Source of the DNA: Oscillospiraceae bacterium
GTDB lineage: Bacteria; Bacillota; Clostridia; Oscillospirales; Oscillospiraceae
Length of the DNA: 64,000 nucleotides
Assembly (NCBI GenBank): GCA_022846075.1
Contig: AP025582.1
Span: 1,364,001 to 1,428,000 of the forward strand
Reading direction: 5' to 3'
Under the pieces are notes generated by a model that worked only from the letters and a program-made list of their open reading frames with translations, did not search any database and was not told where the DNA came from. The position numbers and the translations under genes are program-made. How positions within the stretch are numbered: position 1 is the first letter of the stretch; each line of letters begins with the position of its first letter. Below are positions 16,685 through 25,229 of this stretch, piece after piece.

Positions 16685-17632
16685 ATGATGGAAACGCACG
16701 CGCTCCGAGGCCTGGCCCTGTCGGCGGCCAAGATCCGCTCCCTGGCCATGGATCAGGTGTACACCGCCGCTTCCGGCCACGTCGGCGGCTCCCTGTCCGT
16801 GGCGGATATCCTGGCCGTCCTCTATTTCCACACCATGAAGGTGGACCCCACCGCACCCAAGGACCCCGACCGGGACCGGCTGGTCCTCTCCAAGGGCCAC
16901 ACCACACCCGCCCTCTACGCCGCCCTGGCGCTGAAGGGCTACTTCCCCAAGGAACAGCTCAAGCTGTTCCGCTCCATCGTGGGACATATGTCCGGCCACC
17001 CCGACATGGTGCACGTCCCCGGCGTGGATATGTCCACCGGTTCTTTGGGCCAGGGGATCTCCGCCGCCGTAGGCATGGCCCTGGCGGGGCAGATCGACCG
17101 GAAGGATTACCGGGTCTACGCCATCCTGGGAGACGGTGAGGTGGAGGAGGGCCAGGTGTGGGAGGCCGCCATGGCCGCCGCCAAGTATTACCTGGACAAC
17201 CTCTGCGCCATCGTGGACGTCAACGGCCTCCAAATCGACGGCTCCACCACCGACGTGATGCCCACCGAGCCCCTGGACGAGAAGTTTGCGGCCTTCAACT
17301 GGAACGTTTTGAAGGTGGACGGCCACGACCTGGCCGCCATCGCCGAGGCCCTGGAGCTGGCCGCGGAGTGCAAGGGGATGCCCACCGTCATCCTGGCGAA
17401 AACGGTGAAGGGCAAGGGGGTCTCCTTCATGGAGAACGACGCCGGCTGGCACGGCAAGGCCCCCAACGACGAGCAGTACAAGCAGGCTCACGAGGAGCTT
17501 TCCGACGGTGTGCGGATCGCCGCCGAGGAGATGGCCGCCGAGGCCATGGATGACGCCGTGGCCACCCTGGAAAAACTGGACCAGGCCTATGAGAACCTGT
17601 ACGGAAAAGACGAGACGGAGGAGTGGATATAA
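16685..17632 (+). CDS. Transketolase, N-terminal (ThDP-binding) subunit
   Basis: A 315-residue subunit of a split transketolase that moves two-carbon units between sugar phosphates. The thiamine diphosphate region GDGEVEEGQVWEAAMAA (about 150-166) with DVNGLQIDG is clear. SGHVGGSLS, LSKGHTTPALYA and STGSLGQGIS are the substrate-site loops. ATG 16685 and 16688 are both possible with AAGGAAGG upstream. The partner gene follows after one base. Confidence 0.92.
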   Translation: MMETHALRGLALSAAKIRSLAMDQVYTAASGHVGGSLSVADILAVLYFHTMKVDPTAPKDPDRDRLVLSKGHTTPALYAALALKGYFPKEQLKLFRSIVGHMSGHPDMVHVPGVDMSTGSLGQGISAAVGMALAGQIDRKDYRVYAILGDGEVEEGQVWEAAMAAAKYYLDNLCAIVDVNGLQIDGSTTDVMPTEPLDEKFAAFNWNVLKVDGHDLAAIAEALELAAECKGMPTVILAKTVKGKGVSFMENDAGWHGKAPNDEQYKQAHEELSDGVRIAAEEMAAEAMDDAVATLEKLDQAYENLYGKDETEEWI

Positions 17633-17633
17633 T

Positions 17634-18581
17634 ATGGGAGAGAAGATCGCCACCCGCCAGGCCTACGGCAAGGCCCTCATTGATCTGGCGGAGCAGTACC
17701 CCGAACTGGTGGTGCTGGACGCCGACCTGGCCAGCGCCACCAAGACCGACGGCTTTGCCAAGGCCTATCCCGACCGCTTCTTCGACATGGGGATCGCCGA
17801 GTGCGACATGGTGGGCGTGGCCGCCGGCCTGGCCACCTGCGGCAAGAAGCCCTTTGCCAACACCTTTGCCATGTTCGCCGCCGGCCGGGCCTTTGAGCAG
17901 GTGCGCAACTCGGTGGCCTATCCCCGCCTGAACGTGAAAGTGGTGGGCTCCCACGGCGGACTGTCCGTGGGGGAGGACGGGGCCACCCATCAGTGCTGCG
18001 AGGACTTCGCCACCATGCGGAGCATCCCTGGCATGGTGGTCTGCTGCCCCTGCGACGGCAACGAGATGACCCAGGCCGTGAAAGCCCTCATGGACTACGA
18101 CGGCCCCGCCTACCTCCGCCTGGGCCGCCTGGCGGTGGAGACCGTCACCGACGCCGTCCCCGACTACAAGTTCGAGCTGGGCAAGGGCGTCACCCTCCGC
18201 CCCGGCGGGGATGTGACCATCATCGCCGTGGGCCTCATGGTTCAGAAGGCCCTGGCCGCCGCCGAACTGCTGGCCCAGGAGGGGATCGACGCCCGGGTCA
18301 TCGATATGCATACCATCAAGCCCCTGGACGAGAAGCTGGTGGTCAAGGCGGCCTGGGAGACCGGCTGCATCGTCACCACCGAGGAGCACAACGTCATCGG
18401 CGGCCTGGGTGAGGCGGTGTGCGCCTGCGTCAGCGCCCAGCACCCGGTGCCCGTGATCCGCCACGGGGTGGAGGACGTCTTTGGCCGCTCGGGCAAGGCC
18501 GAGCAGGTGTTGGAGCACTACGGCCTCACCGCCCAGGGCATCGTGGAGAAGGTCAGGAAGGCCCTGGAATTGAAAGGGTAA
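17634..18581 (+). CDS. Transketolase, C-terminal subunit
   Basis: A 315-residue partner carrying the pyrimidine-binding and C-terminal domains. FFDMGIAECDMVGVAAGLA contains the catalytic glutamate that activates the cofactor; SHGGLSVGEDGATHQ and DMHTIKPLD are typical. ATG 17634 lies one base after the previous stop, with GGAGG upstream, so the two halves are made in step. The split arrangement is common in Clostridia and related to DXP synthase. Confidence 0.92.
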   Translation: MGEKIATRQAYGKALIDLAEQYPELVVLDADLASATKTDGFAKAYPDRFFDMGIAECDMVGVAAGLATCGKKPFANTFAMFAAGRAFEQVRNSVAYPRLNVKVVGSHGGLSVGEDGATHQCCEDFATMRSIPGMVVCCPCDGNEMTQAVKALMDYDGPAYLRLGRLAVETVTDAVPDYKFELGKGVTLRPGGDVTIIAVGLMVQKALAAAELLAQEGIDARVIDMHTIKPLDEKLVVKAAWETGCIVTTEEHNVIGGLGEAVCACVSAQHPVPVIRHGVEDVFGRSGKAEQVLEHYGLTAQGIVEKVRKALELKG

Positions 18582-18595
18582 CGGAGAGAATTCAC

Positions 18596-19423
18596 TTGAA
18601 TATCAAACTCATCGCCATGGATATGGACGGCACGCTTTTGGACGCCAACCACGTCACGGTTCCCCAGCGGAATATCACGGCCCTCCGGGCGGCCTCCCGG
18701 CTGGGGGTGGCCCTGGCCATCGCCAGCGGCCGGACCTGGAGCCTTATTTCGGACGCCGTGGAGCAGCTGGGATTGATGGATTACGCCCTGGTGGGCAACG
18801 GGGCCGCGGTCCGGGATGTGCGGGGCAGAAAGCGGATCTACGAAAAATGTATGCCCAACGCCCAAGCCCTGGACATCATCCGCATCCTTCAGCGCCACCG
18901 GCTGCCATTTGAGGTGTACTGCGCCGGGCAGAACTATGTGGAGCGGGGGGACGTGGACCTGGTGCGCCCCCACTGCCTCTCGCCGGAGTTTACCGCCCTC
19001 TTTACCGAAAAGACCCTCTTTCCCGAAAAGCTGGCCGACGCCCTGGCGGGACGGGACGTGGAGAAGTTCAACATTTTCCACGTGCCCCTGTCGGAGCGGA
19101 AGCAGGTGGAACGGGAGGTTCTGGCCACCGGGGCGCTGGAGATCGCCAACGCCTTTGCCCAAAACATGGAGCTGGCCGCCGGAGGCGTGAACAAGGGGAC
19201 CGCCCTCCAGGCCCTTGCGGCCCACCTGGGCCTGGGGCCGGAGCAGGTCATGGCCTTCGGGGATGCGGGCAACGATCTGGAGATGCTCTCCTGGGCGGGC
19301 TGGTCCTTCGCTATGGACAACGCCTCACCCCAGGCAAAAGCCGCCGCCAAATACCGCACCGCCGCCAACACGGAGGCGGGGGTGGGCCAGGCGGTGGAAA
19401 AATATGTGCTGGAACAGGCATAA
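18596..19423 (+). CDS. Cof-type HAD-IIB phosphatase
   Basis: A 275-residue HAD-superfamily hydrolase. Motif I is DMDGTLLD (about 8-15), motif II SGR near 42, motif III K in GGVNKGTAL near 200, and motif IV GDAGNDLEM near 221, which define the Cof/type IIB class acting on sugar phosphates or flavin-related phosphates. Start is TTG 18596 with GGAGAG six bases upstream. It follows the transketolase gene by 14 bp, so it likely belongs to the same operon. Substrate unknown. Confidence 0.88.
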   Translation: MNIKLIAMDMDGTLLDANHVTVPQRNITALRAASRLGVALAIASGRTWSLISDAVEQLGLMDYALVGNGAAVRDVRGRKRIYEKCMPNAQALDIIRILQRHRLPFEVYCAGQNYVERGDVDLVRPHCLSPEFTALFTEKTLFPEKLADALAGRDVEKFNIFHVPLSERKQVEREVLATGALEIANAFAQNMELAAGGVNKGTALQALAAHLGLGPEQVMAFGDAGNDLEMLSWAGWSFAMDNASPQAKAAAKYRTAANTEAGVGQAVEKYVLEQA

Positions 19424-19427
19424 AGAT

Positions 19428-19468
19428 AAAAAAGAGCCCGGCGTGTCATCACGCCGGGCTCTTTTTGT
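19428..19468. terminator. Bidirectional terminator between HAD gene and nth
   Basis: AAAAAGAGCCCGGCGTG pairs with CACGCCGGGCTCTTTTT around TCAT; A and T tracts on both sides serve both convergent genes. Confidence 0.9.
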
Positions 19469-20124
19469 TATGTCTCGTCTTTTTTCCCGCTCTTGTTGTA
19501 CAGGTCGCACCAGGGCCGCAGGGTGCAGCTTTCGCACACCGGCCCCCGGGCCATGCACACCGCCCGGCCGTGGAGCACCAGCCGGTGGCAGAAGTCGTTG
19601 GACTCCTCGGGAGGCAGAATTTTCCGCAGCTGCTCCTCCACCTTGGCCGGGTCCTTGGTGCCGTCGGTGAGGCCCAGGCGGCCCGAGATGCGGATGCAGT
19701 GGGTGTCAGCGATGACCACGCCGGGGGTGTGGTACACGTCCCCCAGGATGAGGTTGGCGGTCTTGCGGCCCACACCGGGGAGTTTCAGCAGGTCCTCCAT
19801 GGTGTTGGGCACCACCCCGCCGTAGTCGGAGAGCAGCATTTGGGACGCGGCCACGATGTCCCTAGCCTTGGCCCGGAAGAAGCCGGTGGAGTGTATGTAC
19901 TCCTCCACCTCGCTCACATCGGCGGCGGCCAGAGCCTCCAGGGTGGGGAAGCGGGCGAAGAGGGCGGGGGTGACCTGGTTGACCCGTTCGTCGGTGCACT
20001 GGGCGGCCAGCCGGACGGAAAACAACAGCTCGTAGGGCTTGGGATATTGAAGGGAACAGATGCCCTCGGGGTAGACTTTTTTCAATTCCTCCACAATCAG
20101 GGCCGCACGTTCCTTTTTTCTCAT
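19468..20124 (-). CDS. nth: Endonuclease III
   Basis: A 218-residue base-excision-repair glycosylase/AP lyase for oxidised pyrimidines. The helix-hairpin-helix LPGVGRKTANLIL carries the catalytic lysine and VIADTHCIR the catalytic aspartate. The C-terminal iron-sulfur loop C-X6-C-X2-C-X5-C is complete. Start 20124 is chosen because AGAGGTG lies 6 bases upstream; an in-frame ATG at 20157 lacks one. Divergent from glyA. Confidence 0.95.
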   Translation of the reverse strand: MRKKERAALIVEELKKVYPEGICSLQYPKPYELLFSVRLAAQCTDERVNQVTPALFARFPTLEALAAADVSEVEEYIHSTGFFRAKARDIVAASQMLLSDYGGVVPNTMEDLLKLPGVGRKTANLILGDVYHTPGVVIADTHCIRISGRLGLTDGTKDPAKVEEQLRKILPPEESNDFCHRLVLHGRAVCMARGPVCESCTLRPWCDLYNKSGKKDET

Positions 20125-20210
20125 ACAATTCACCTCTTGACGGAATCTTTCATCCATAATATCATACTTTTATCGCGATTGCGACACCAATTTAAAGGGG
20201 GAGCAGGTAA

Positions 20211-21452
20211 ATGCTGAAGGAGAACATGGAGCTTATCCAGGCCCAGGACCCGGAGCTGGGCGCCGCCATCCGCGCCGAGTATGACCGCCAGCAGCGCAAC
20301 ATCGAGCTCATCGCGTCGGAGAACTTTACCAGCCAGGCCGTGATGGCCGCCCAGGGGAGCGTCCTCACCAACAAGTACGCCGAGGGGTATCCCGGCCACC
20401 GCTACTACGGCGGCTGCCAGTGCGTGGACGTGGTGGAGGAGCTGGCCCGGACCCGCGCCTGCGCCCTCTTCGGCGCCGACCACGTGAACGTCCAGCCCCA
20501 CTCCGGCGCCCAGGCCAACTACGCCGTCTACGCCGCCCTCTGCGAGCCCGGCGACACGGTGCTGGGCATGGACCTCTCCAATGGCGGCCACCTGACCCAC
20601 GGCTCCCCCGTGAACTTTTCCGGCCGGAACTACAAGATCGTCTCCTACGGCGTAGGCGCCGACGGGCGCATCAACTACGACGAGGTGCGGGAGCTGGCCC
20701 GGAAGCACCACCCCAAGATGATCATCGCCGGCGCCTCCGCCTACCCCCGCATCATCGACTTCAAGACATTCGGCGACATCGCCAAGGAGGTGGGGGCCTA
20801 CCTCTTCGTGGATATGGCCCACATCGCCGGGCTGGTGGCCGCCGGGCTCCACCCGTCCCCTATCCCCTACGCCGACGTGGTGACCACCACCACCCATAAG
20901 ACCCTCCGGGGCCCCCGGGGCGGCATGATCTTCTGCAAGGCCGAGTACGCCAAGAAGATTGACTCCGCCATCTTCCCCGGCAGCCAGGGCGGCCCCCTGG
21001 AGCACGTCATCGCCGCCAAGGCCGTCATGCTGGGGGAGGCCATGAAGCCCGAGTTCAAGGCCTACGAGGAGCAGATCGTGAAGAACGCCTCCACTTTGGC
21101 CAACGCCCTGCTGGCCGAGGGCTTCGACCTGGTGTCCGGCGGCACGGACAACCACATGATGCTGGTGGACCTGCGCAGTATGCATCTCACCGGCAAGGAG
21201 CTGGAGCGGCGGCTGGACGAGGTGAACATCACCGCTAACAAGAACGCCGTCCCCAATGACCCGGAGAAGCCCTTCGTCACCAGCGGCGTGCGCATTGGCA
21301 CCCCCGCCGTCACCACCCGGGGCTTCAAGGAGCCGGAGATGCTCCTCATCGCCAAGTTCATCGGCGCGGCGGCCAAGGACTTCGACGGTCAGGCCGACGC
21401 AATCCGGGCCCAGGTGGCCGAGCTCACCGGCCGGTTCCCCCTGTACGAGTAA
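20211..21452 (+). CDS. glyA: Serine hydroxymethyltransferase
   Basis: A 413-residue PLP enzyme that converts serine and tetrahydrofolate to glycine and methylene-THF. It shows the N-terminal [23 protein letters not shown], and the PLP-lysine motif [14 protein letters not shown] near residue 225. Length is normal for the family. GGGGGAGCAGG precedes ATG 20211. It appears monocistronic, transcribed away from nth. Confidence 0.97.
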   Translation: MLKENMELIQAQDPELGAAIRAEYDRQQRNIELIASENFTSQAVMAAQGSVLTNKYAEGYPGHRYYGGCQCVDVVEELARTRACALFGADHVNVQPHSGAQANYAVYAALCEPGDTVLGMDLSNGGHLTHGSPVNFSGRNYKIVSYGVGADGRINYDEVRELARKHHPKMIIAGASAYPRIIDFKTFGDIAKEVGAYLFVDMAHIAGLVAAGLHPSPIPYADVVTTTTHKTLRGPRGGMIFCKAEYAKKIDSAIFPGSQGGPLEHVIAAKAVMLGEAMKPEFKAYEEQIVKNASTLANALLAEGFDLVSGGTDNHMMLVDLRSMHLTGKELERRLDEVNITANKNAVPNDPEKPFVTSGVRIGTPAVTTRGFKEPEMLLIAKFIGAAAKDFDGQADAIRAQVAELTGRFPLYE

Positions 21453-21544
21453 ACAAGCGAAAAGAAGGCAGGCGCGACGGGAGACCGCCGCGTCTGCTTT
21501 TTTGCATCTTGCCGGGGGAAAAGGGCCCCTTGCCGGTACGGCCC

Positions 21545-21573
21545 TTGCAAATCCGGCCCGGAGCGGGTATGCT
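21545..21573 (+). promoter_or_regulatory. Promoter of the LytTR/DUF3021 pair
   Basis: TTGCAA (21545-21550), 17 bp, TATGCT (21568-21573), 30 bp before ATG 21604. Confidence 0.6.
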
Positions 21574-21603
21574 CAACGTGTCAGCTGGCAAGGAGGAAGG
21601 TCC

Positions 21604-22041
21604 ATGAAAATCACAGTGGAACACAGCCAAGTGGAGGAGAACGAGGTCATCCTGCGCTGTCCGGCCCTGGACGAGGAGATGCTGGGCGTGCTGTCCCTGC
21701 TCAAGTCCAGCCTGCAAAAGCTCTGCGCCTGGGACCAGGACCGGGAAATGGTGCTGCTCTCCCCCGGGGAGGTCCTCTACGGCGAGTCGGTGGAGGAGCG
21801 GACCTATCTGTACACCGCCGGCCAGGTCTACCGCACCGCCCTCACCCTGGGAGAGCTGGAGACCCGGTACGAGGCCCTGGGCTTCTGCCGGGTGAGCAAG
21901 TCCATGGCGGTCAACCTCCACGGCATCCGCAGCCTGAAAAGCCGCGGGGCGGGCCGGATCGAGGCGGCCATGAAGAACGGGGAGAAGCTCATGATCTCCC
22001 GCCATTACGCGCCCCTGCTGCGGGAGCGGCTTGGGATGTAG
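21604..22041 (+). CDS. LytTR-domain DNA-binding protein
   Basis: A 145-residue transcription factor. The C-terminal ~100 residues form a LytTR domain: LYGESVEERTYLYTAGQVYRT, TLGELETRY, FCRVSKSMAVNLHGIRSL and the final LMISRHYAPLLRERL. There is no receiver domain. Such stand-alone LytTR proteins are usually encoded with a DUF3021 membrane protein, as here 11 bp downstream, and the membrane partner is thought to control the factor. GGAGGAAGG precedes ATG 21604. Confidence 0.88.
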   Translation: MKITVEHSQVEENEVILRCPALDEEMLGVLSLLKSSLQKLCAWDQDREMVLLSPGEVLYGESVEERTYLYTAGQVYRTALTLGELETRYEALGFCRVSKSMAVNLHGIRSLKSRGAGRIEAAMKNGEKLMISRHYAPLLRERLGM

Positions 22042-22052
22042 GAGGTATTGAA

Positions 22053-22496
22053 ATGAAAGAGTTTTTCAGTTTCTATCGCTGGGGCATGAACATGAAATTC
22101 CATATGTCCATCTATACCATCGCCCTGCTTTCCATCAAAAGCGTGGTCAATCTGCTTCAGGGCAGCGACGTGGTCTCCATTTGGACCATGATAGAGATGG
22201 TGGTCGTCTCCATGGTGCTGGCCATCTGCGAGACCTTCCTGTTCCCGGAGGAAAAGGAATTGCTCTCCGCCGCTCTGCGGAACAGGACGGTGGTTTGGGC
22301 GGTGCTGCTGAACGTCCTGTTCTTGGGCGGCAGCCTGTTCTTCCACTGGTTCTCCGGTGTGCCGGCGTGGGGGGCAGCGGCGCTGATCGCGTTCCTGGAG
22401 GGGGGAGCCTTTGCCATGTGGATCGGGATGCACGTGGCCCTGAAAAAGGACACCGCCCGGCTCAACCGAAAGCTGAAGGTATTTCAGGAGGAGTGA
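22053..22496 (+). CDS. DUF3021 membrane protein
   Basis: A 147-residue membrane protein with four predicted segments (about 17-35, 41-62, 77-95, 104-124), typical of DUF3021. It ends in a basic helical tail (KKDTARLNRKLKVF). The adjacent LytTR gene and TAGGAGG ribosome binding site indicate a two-gene module; the family is thought to inhibit or sense for its LytTR partner. The target promoter is unknown. Confidence 0.8.
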   Translation: MKEFFSFYRWGMNMKFHMSIYTIALLSIKSVVNLLQGSDVVSIWTMIEMVVVSMVLAICETFLFPEEKELLSAALRNRTVVWAVLLNVLFLGGSLFFHWFSGVPAWGAAALIAFLEGGAFAMWIGMHVALKKDTARLNRKLKVFQEE

Positions 22497-22533
22497 GGGC
22501 CAAATCCCACTGTACGGGGGAGGGACGACGTGA

Positions 22534-22573
22534 TAAAATGGACGAAACGGGACACCGTTTCGTCCATTTTTTG
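22534..22573 (+). terminator. Terminator after the LytTR/DUF3021 pair
   Basis: AAAATGGACGAAACG pairs with CGTTTCGTCCATTTT around a 6-base loop, followed by further T. Confidence 0.85.
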
Positions 22574-22597
22574 CGCTTGCGGGAAAGGAGGGGTTCC

Positions 22598-24883
22598 ATG
22601 AGACGATTTTTGACAGCCCTGCTCTGTACGGCCCTGCTGGCGGGGGCCGCGCCCGCCGCGCTGGGCGCGGCCGAGCACGTGGGCGGCTATTTTGACGGCA
22701 GGGCCGCTTTTTCGGAAAACGGCAAGACCGGCTTCCTGGACGAGGAGGGGCGGGTGGTGGTCCCCGCCGTCTACGACGACGTGCGGGTCTACGACGGCGG
22801 CTACGCCCGTGTGGCCCAGTGGGTGGGCGATACCCAGCGCTGGGGCGTTTTGGATGTGGAGGGGAACCAGGTCCTGCCCCTGGAATACGACTGGATCGGG
22901 GAGCTGTCCGAGGGATTGCGGGCGGCGTCCCTGAACGGGAAGTGGGGCTATCTGGACGAGGCGTTCCAGGCGGCCATTCCCCATCAGTTTACCGGCGAGG
23001 CGGAGGACTTTGACGGCGGCTACGCCCAGGTGGCCATGCGGGACGAGGACGGGACGCCGCTGCGGGGGCTCATCGACCAGGCGGGGAACCAGGTGGTCCC
23101 CTGCCGGTACCTGTGGGCGGCCCGGCCGGAGGGCGGCCTTGCCCGTGTGCAGTCCTGGGAGGGATTTTACGGGGCCGTGGACGTGTCCACGGGGGAGGAG
23201 GCCTACCCCTGCCGGTTCCGCTCGGGAGAGGCCCTATCCCGGGCCATAGAGGCGGGCGTCAGCGACCCGGACCTGCTGTGGAAGGCGGCGGCCCAGGCGG
23301 GGGAAAACCAGGGCCTCTCCGTGACCTGGTACCCCGAATGCGAGGGCCTCATGCGCCGCTACGGCACCGGCCGGATGCTGCTGGTGAAGGACGGCAAAAG
23401 CGGGCTGTTCAGCCTGGACGGCACGCAGTATATCGGCTTTGTGTTCGACGCGGTGGGGGAGTTTGACGACCAGGGCCGGGCCACGGCGGCGAGAGATGGA
23501 GCATGGGGCAAGATCGACTTAAACGGCGGCACGGTGGTGGATTTTGTCTACGCCACACAGGAGGAGGCCGCCGACGAGGTGGGCGTCCGCTTCGTGGGAC
23601 AGTGGGAGGGCCAGCCGCCCTACGCGCTGACGTCCCTGGATGGCAAGCTGCTGACAGGCTATCGGTATTGGGCTTACCGCCCCTTCTCCCACGGCTACGC
23701 CATGGTGACGGACGGCGGGGAGGGCTGGGGCTACGTGGACACCGCCGGAAGGGAGATCACCCCCCTCCAGTACGGCGGCTACGGGGACCTGGGCAGCGAC
23801 GATTTCGGCGCCGACGGCTGTGCCGTGGTTCAATACGCCGGGAGGGGCTACAACGTGATCAACGGCCAGGGCCGGGAGCTTTTCGCTCAGTGTCAGGGGC
23901 GGAAGCCCTGGCGGGCGGGTCTCGGCCTGTGGGGCTATGAGACGGAGGAGGGCGTGGGCTTCGTCGACGGCGCGGGCCGGGTGGTGATCCAGCCCCAATA
24001 TTTCTACCTGACCGACCCCAAGGGCTTTATGCGGGGAAATGTCTTTGACGAGGCCACCGGCCTGGCCCAGGTCTGGGACAGCCAAGGCCCGGAGCCGTAC
24101 TATATCGACGCCACCGGAGCCCGGGCGGCGGCCCCGGAGGCGGTGGATGAGAGCGCCCTTTTCCACGAGGGCCTTGCATGGACCCATTCCGAGATGGGCT
24201 CCTCCGGCTTCGGCCTGGACTGGGGCACGGGCGCCTGGGGCTTTCAGGACCAGGCCGGCGGTCTGGCGGTGCCCTGTCTCTACGACGCCGTGGGCTATTT
24301 TGACCAGGGCTATGCCTCCATACAGGTGGACGGGGTCTTTGGCATGCTGAAAAATCCCCTCCGCCGGGAGGACGCCTCCCCCTGGGCCGCCCAAGAGCTG
24401 GTCCAGGCCCGGGAAGGGGGCTATGTCACGCCCCGGTGCGGGGCCTACCAGACCTACACCGTCACCCGCCTCCAATTTGCCGAGCTGGCGGTGAACTACC
24501 TGGAGAAGGCCACGGGGGAGGCCGTGGCTCCCGCCCCGGCGGATACCTTCTCCGACACCACAGACGAGGCGGTCTTGAAGGCCTATGCCGCCGGAATCGT
24601 CCAGGGCACCGGAGAGGGCGGGTTTTCCCCGGACGGCCCCCTGACCCGGGAACAGCTTTCCGCCATGCTCTGGCGGGCCATGGAGCGGGCGGGCATTGCG
24701 GCGGAGCCCGCCGACCTGACGGCCTACGCCGACGGCGAAGAGGTCGCCGACTGGGCCGCCGGGGGCATGGCCGCCCTGGTGGGCCGGAAGGTGCTGGAGG
24801 GTACGGGGGAGAACGCCCTGTCCCCCAAGTCTCCGTGCACGGTGGAGCAGGCGATTTTGCTGGTCTGGCGGGCGGCCAAGTGA
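22598..24883 (+). CDS. Secreted WG-repeat protein with C-terminal SLH domains
   Basis: A 761-residue exported protein. The signal peptide is MRRFLTALLCTALLAGAAPA. About residues 25-590 consist of degenerate WG (beta-propeller-like) repeats, each with a WG or FG pair, a D-E-G-N/R turn and a V-V-P-x-Y strand (KTGFLDEEGRVVVPAVYDDV, KWGYLDE, GWGYVDTAGREITPLQY, GVGFVDGAGRVVIQPQYF). The last ~150 residues are SLH modules (TVTRLQFAELAVNYLEKATG, LTREQLSAMLWRAM) for wall attachment. Start ATG 22598 follows AAAGGAGGGG. Function is probably a surface interaction, but the ligand is unknown. Confidence 0.85.
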   Translation: MRRFLTALLCTALLAGAAPAALGAAEHVGGYFDGRAAFSENGKTGFLDEEGRVVVPAVYDDVRVYDGGYARVAQWVGDTQRWGVLDVEGNQVLPLEYDWIGELSEGLRAASLNGKWGYLDEAFQAAIPHQFTGEAEDFDGGYAQVAMRDEDGTPLRGLIDQAGNQVVPCRYLWAARPEGGLARVQSWEGFYGAVDVSTGEEAYPCRFRSGEALSRAIEAGVSDPDLLWKAAAQAGENQGLSVTWYPECEGLMRRYGTGRMLLVKDGKSGLFSLDGTQYIGFVFDAVGEFDDQGRATAARDGAWGKIDLNGGTVVDFVYATQEEAADEVGVRFVGQWEGQPPYALTSLDGKLLTGYRYWAYRPFSHGYAMVTDGGEGWGYVDTAGREITPLQYGGYGDLGSDDFGADGCAVVQYAGRGYNVINGQGRELFAQCQGRKPWRAGLGLWGYETEEGVGFVDGAGRVVIQPQYFYLTDPKGFMRGNVFDEATGLAQVWDSQGPEPYYIDATGARAAAPEAVDESALFHEGLAWTHSEMGSSGFGLDWGTGAWGFQDQAGGLAVPCLYDAVGYFDQGYASIQVDGVFGMLKNPLRREDASPWAAQELVQAREGGYVTPRCGAYQTYTVTRLQFAELAVNYLEKATGEAVAPAPADTFSDTTDEAVLKAYAAGIVQGTGEGGFSPDGPLTREQLSAMLWRAMERAGIAAEPADLTAYADGEEVADWAAGGMAALVGRKVLEGTGENALSPKSPCTVEQAILLVWRAAK

Positions 24884-24911
24884 CGCTTTACAAAGAAGTA
24901 GAACATATGTT

Positions 24912-24943
24912 AGAATGGGGAGGACAAGATCCTCCCCATTTCT
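24912..24943 (+). terminator. Terminator after the WG-repeat gene
   Basis: AATGGGGAGG pairs with CCTCCCCATT around a short loop, followed by TCTTTC. Confidence 0.65.
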
Positions 24944-24959
24944 TTCCTGGAGGTGCGCC

Positions 24960-25229
24960 GTGAAAACAGACCTAAAAACCATCCCCGGCGTGGGACCCAA
25001 TATGGAGCGGCACTTTCTGGACCTGGGTATTTCCTCGGTGGAGGAGTTGAAGGGCCGGGACCCGGAAGAGCTGTATTTTCTGGACTGCGCCCGTTATCCG
25101 GGCGGGGTGGATCGGTGCTGTCTCTATGTGTACCGTTTTGCGGTGGCCTTTGCCGAGGGGCGGATCACGGATCCGGAACAGCGCAAGTGGTGGAACTGGA
25201 AAGATGATAAGGGAGGGGAGCGCCCATGA
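24960..25229 (+). CDS. Cdd1-like helix-hairpin-helix protein
   Basis: An 89-residue protein of the Cdd1 family (PF11731, once called pathogenicity locus). It has the helix-hairpin-helix IPGVGPNMERHFLDLGI, then ELKGRDPEELYFLDC, VDRCCLYVYRFAVAFAE and WWNWKD, all family hallmarks; the hairpin suggests nucleic-acid binding. Start is GTG 24960 after TGGAGGTG. Its TGA overlaps the ATG of rarA, so the two are translationally coupled. Confidence 0.85.
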   Translation: MKTDLKTIPGVGPNMERHFLDLGISSVEELKGRDPEELYFLDCARYPGGVDRCCLYVYRFAVAFAEGRITDPEQRKWWNWKDDKGGERP

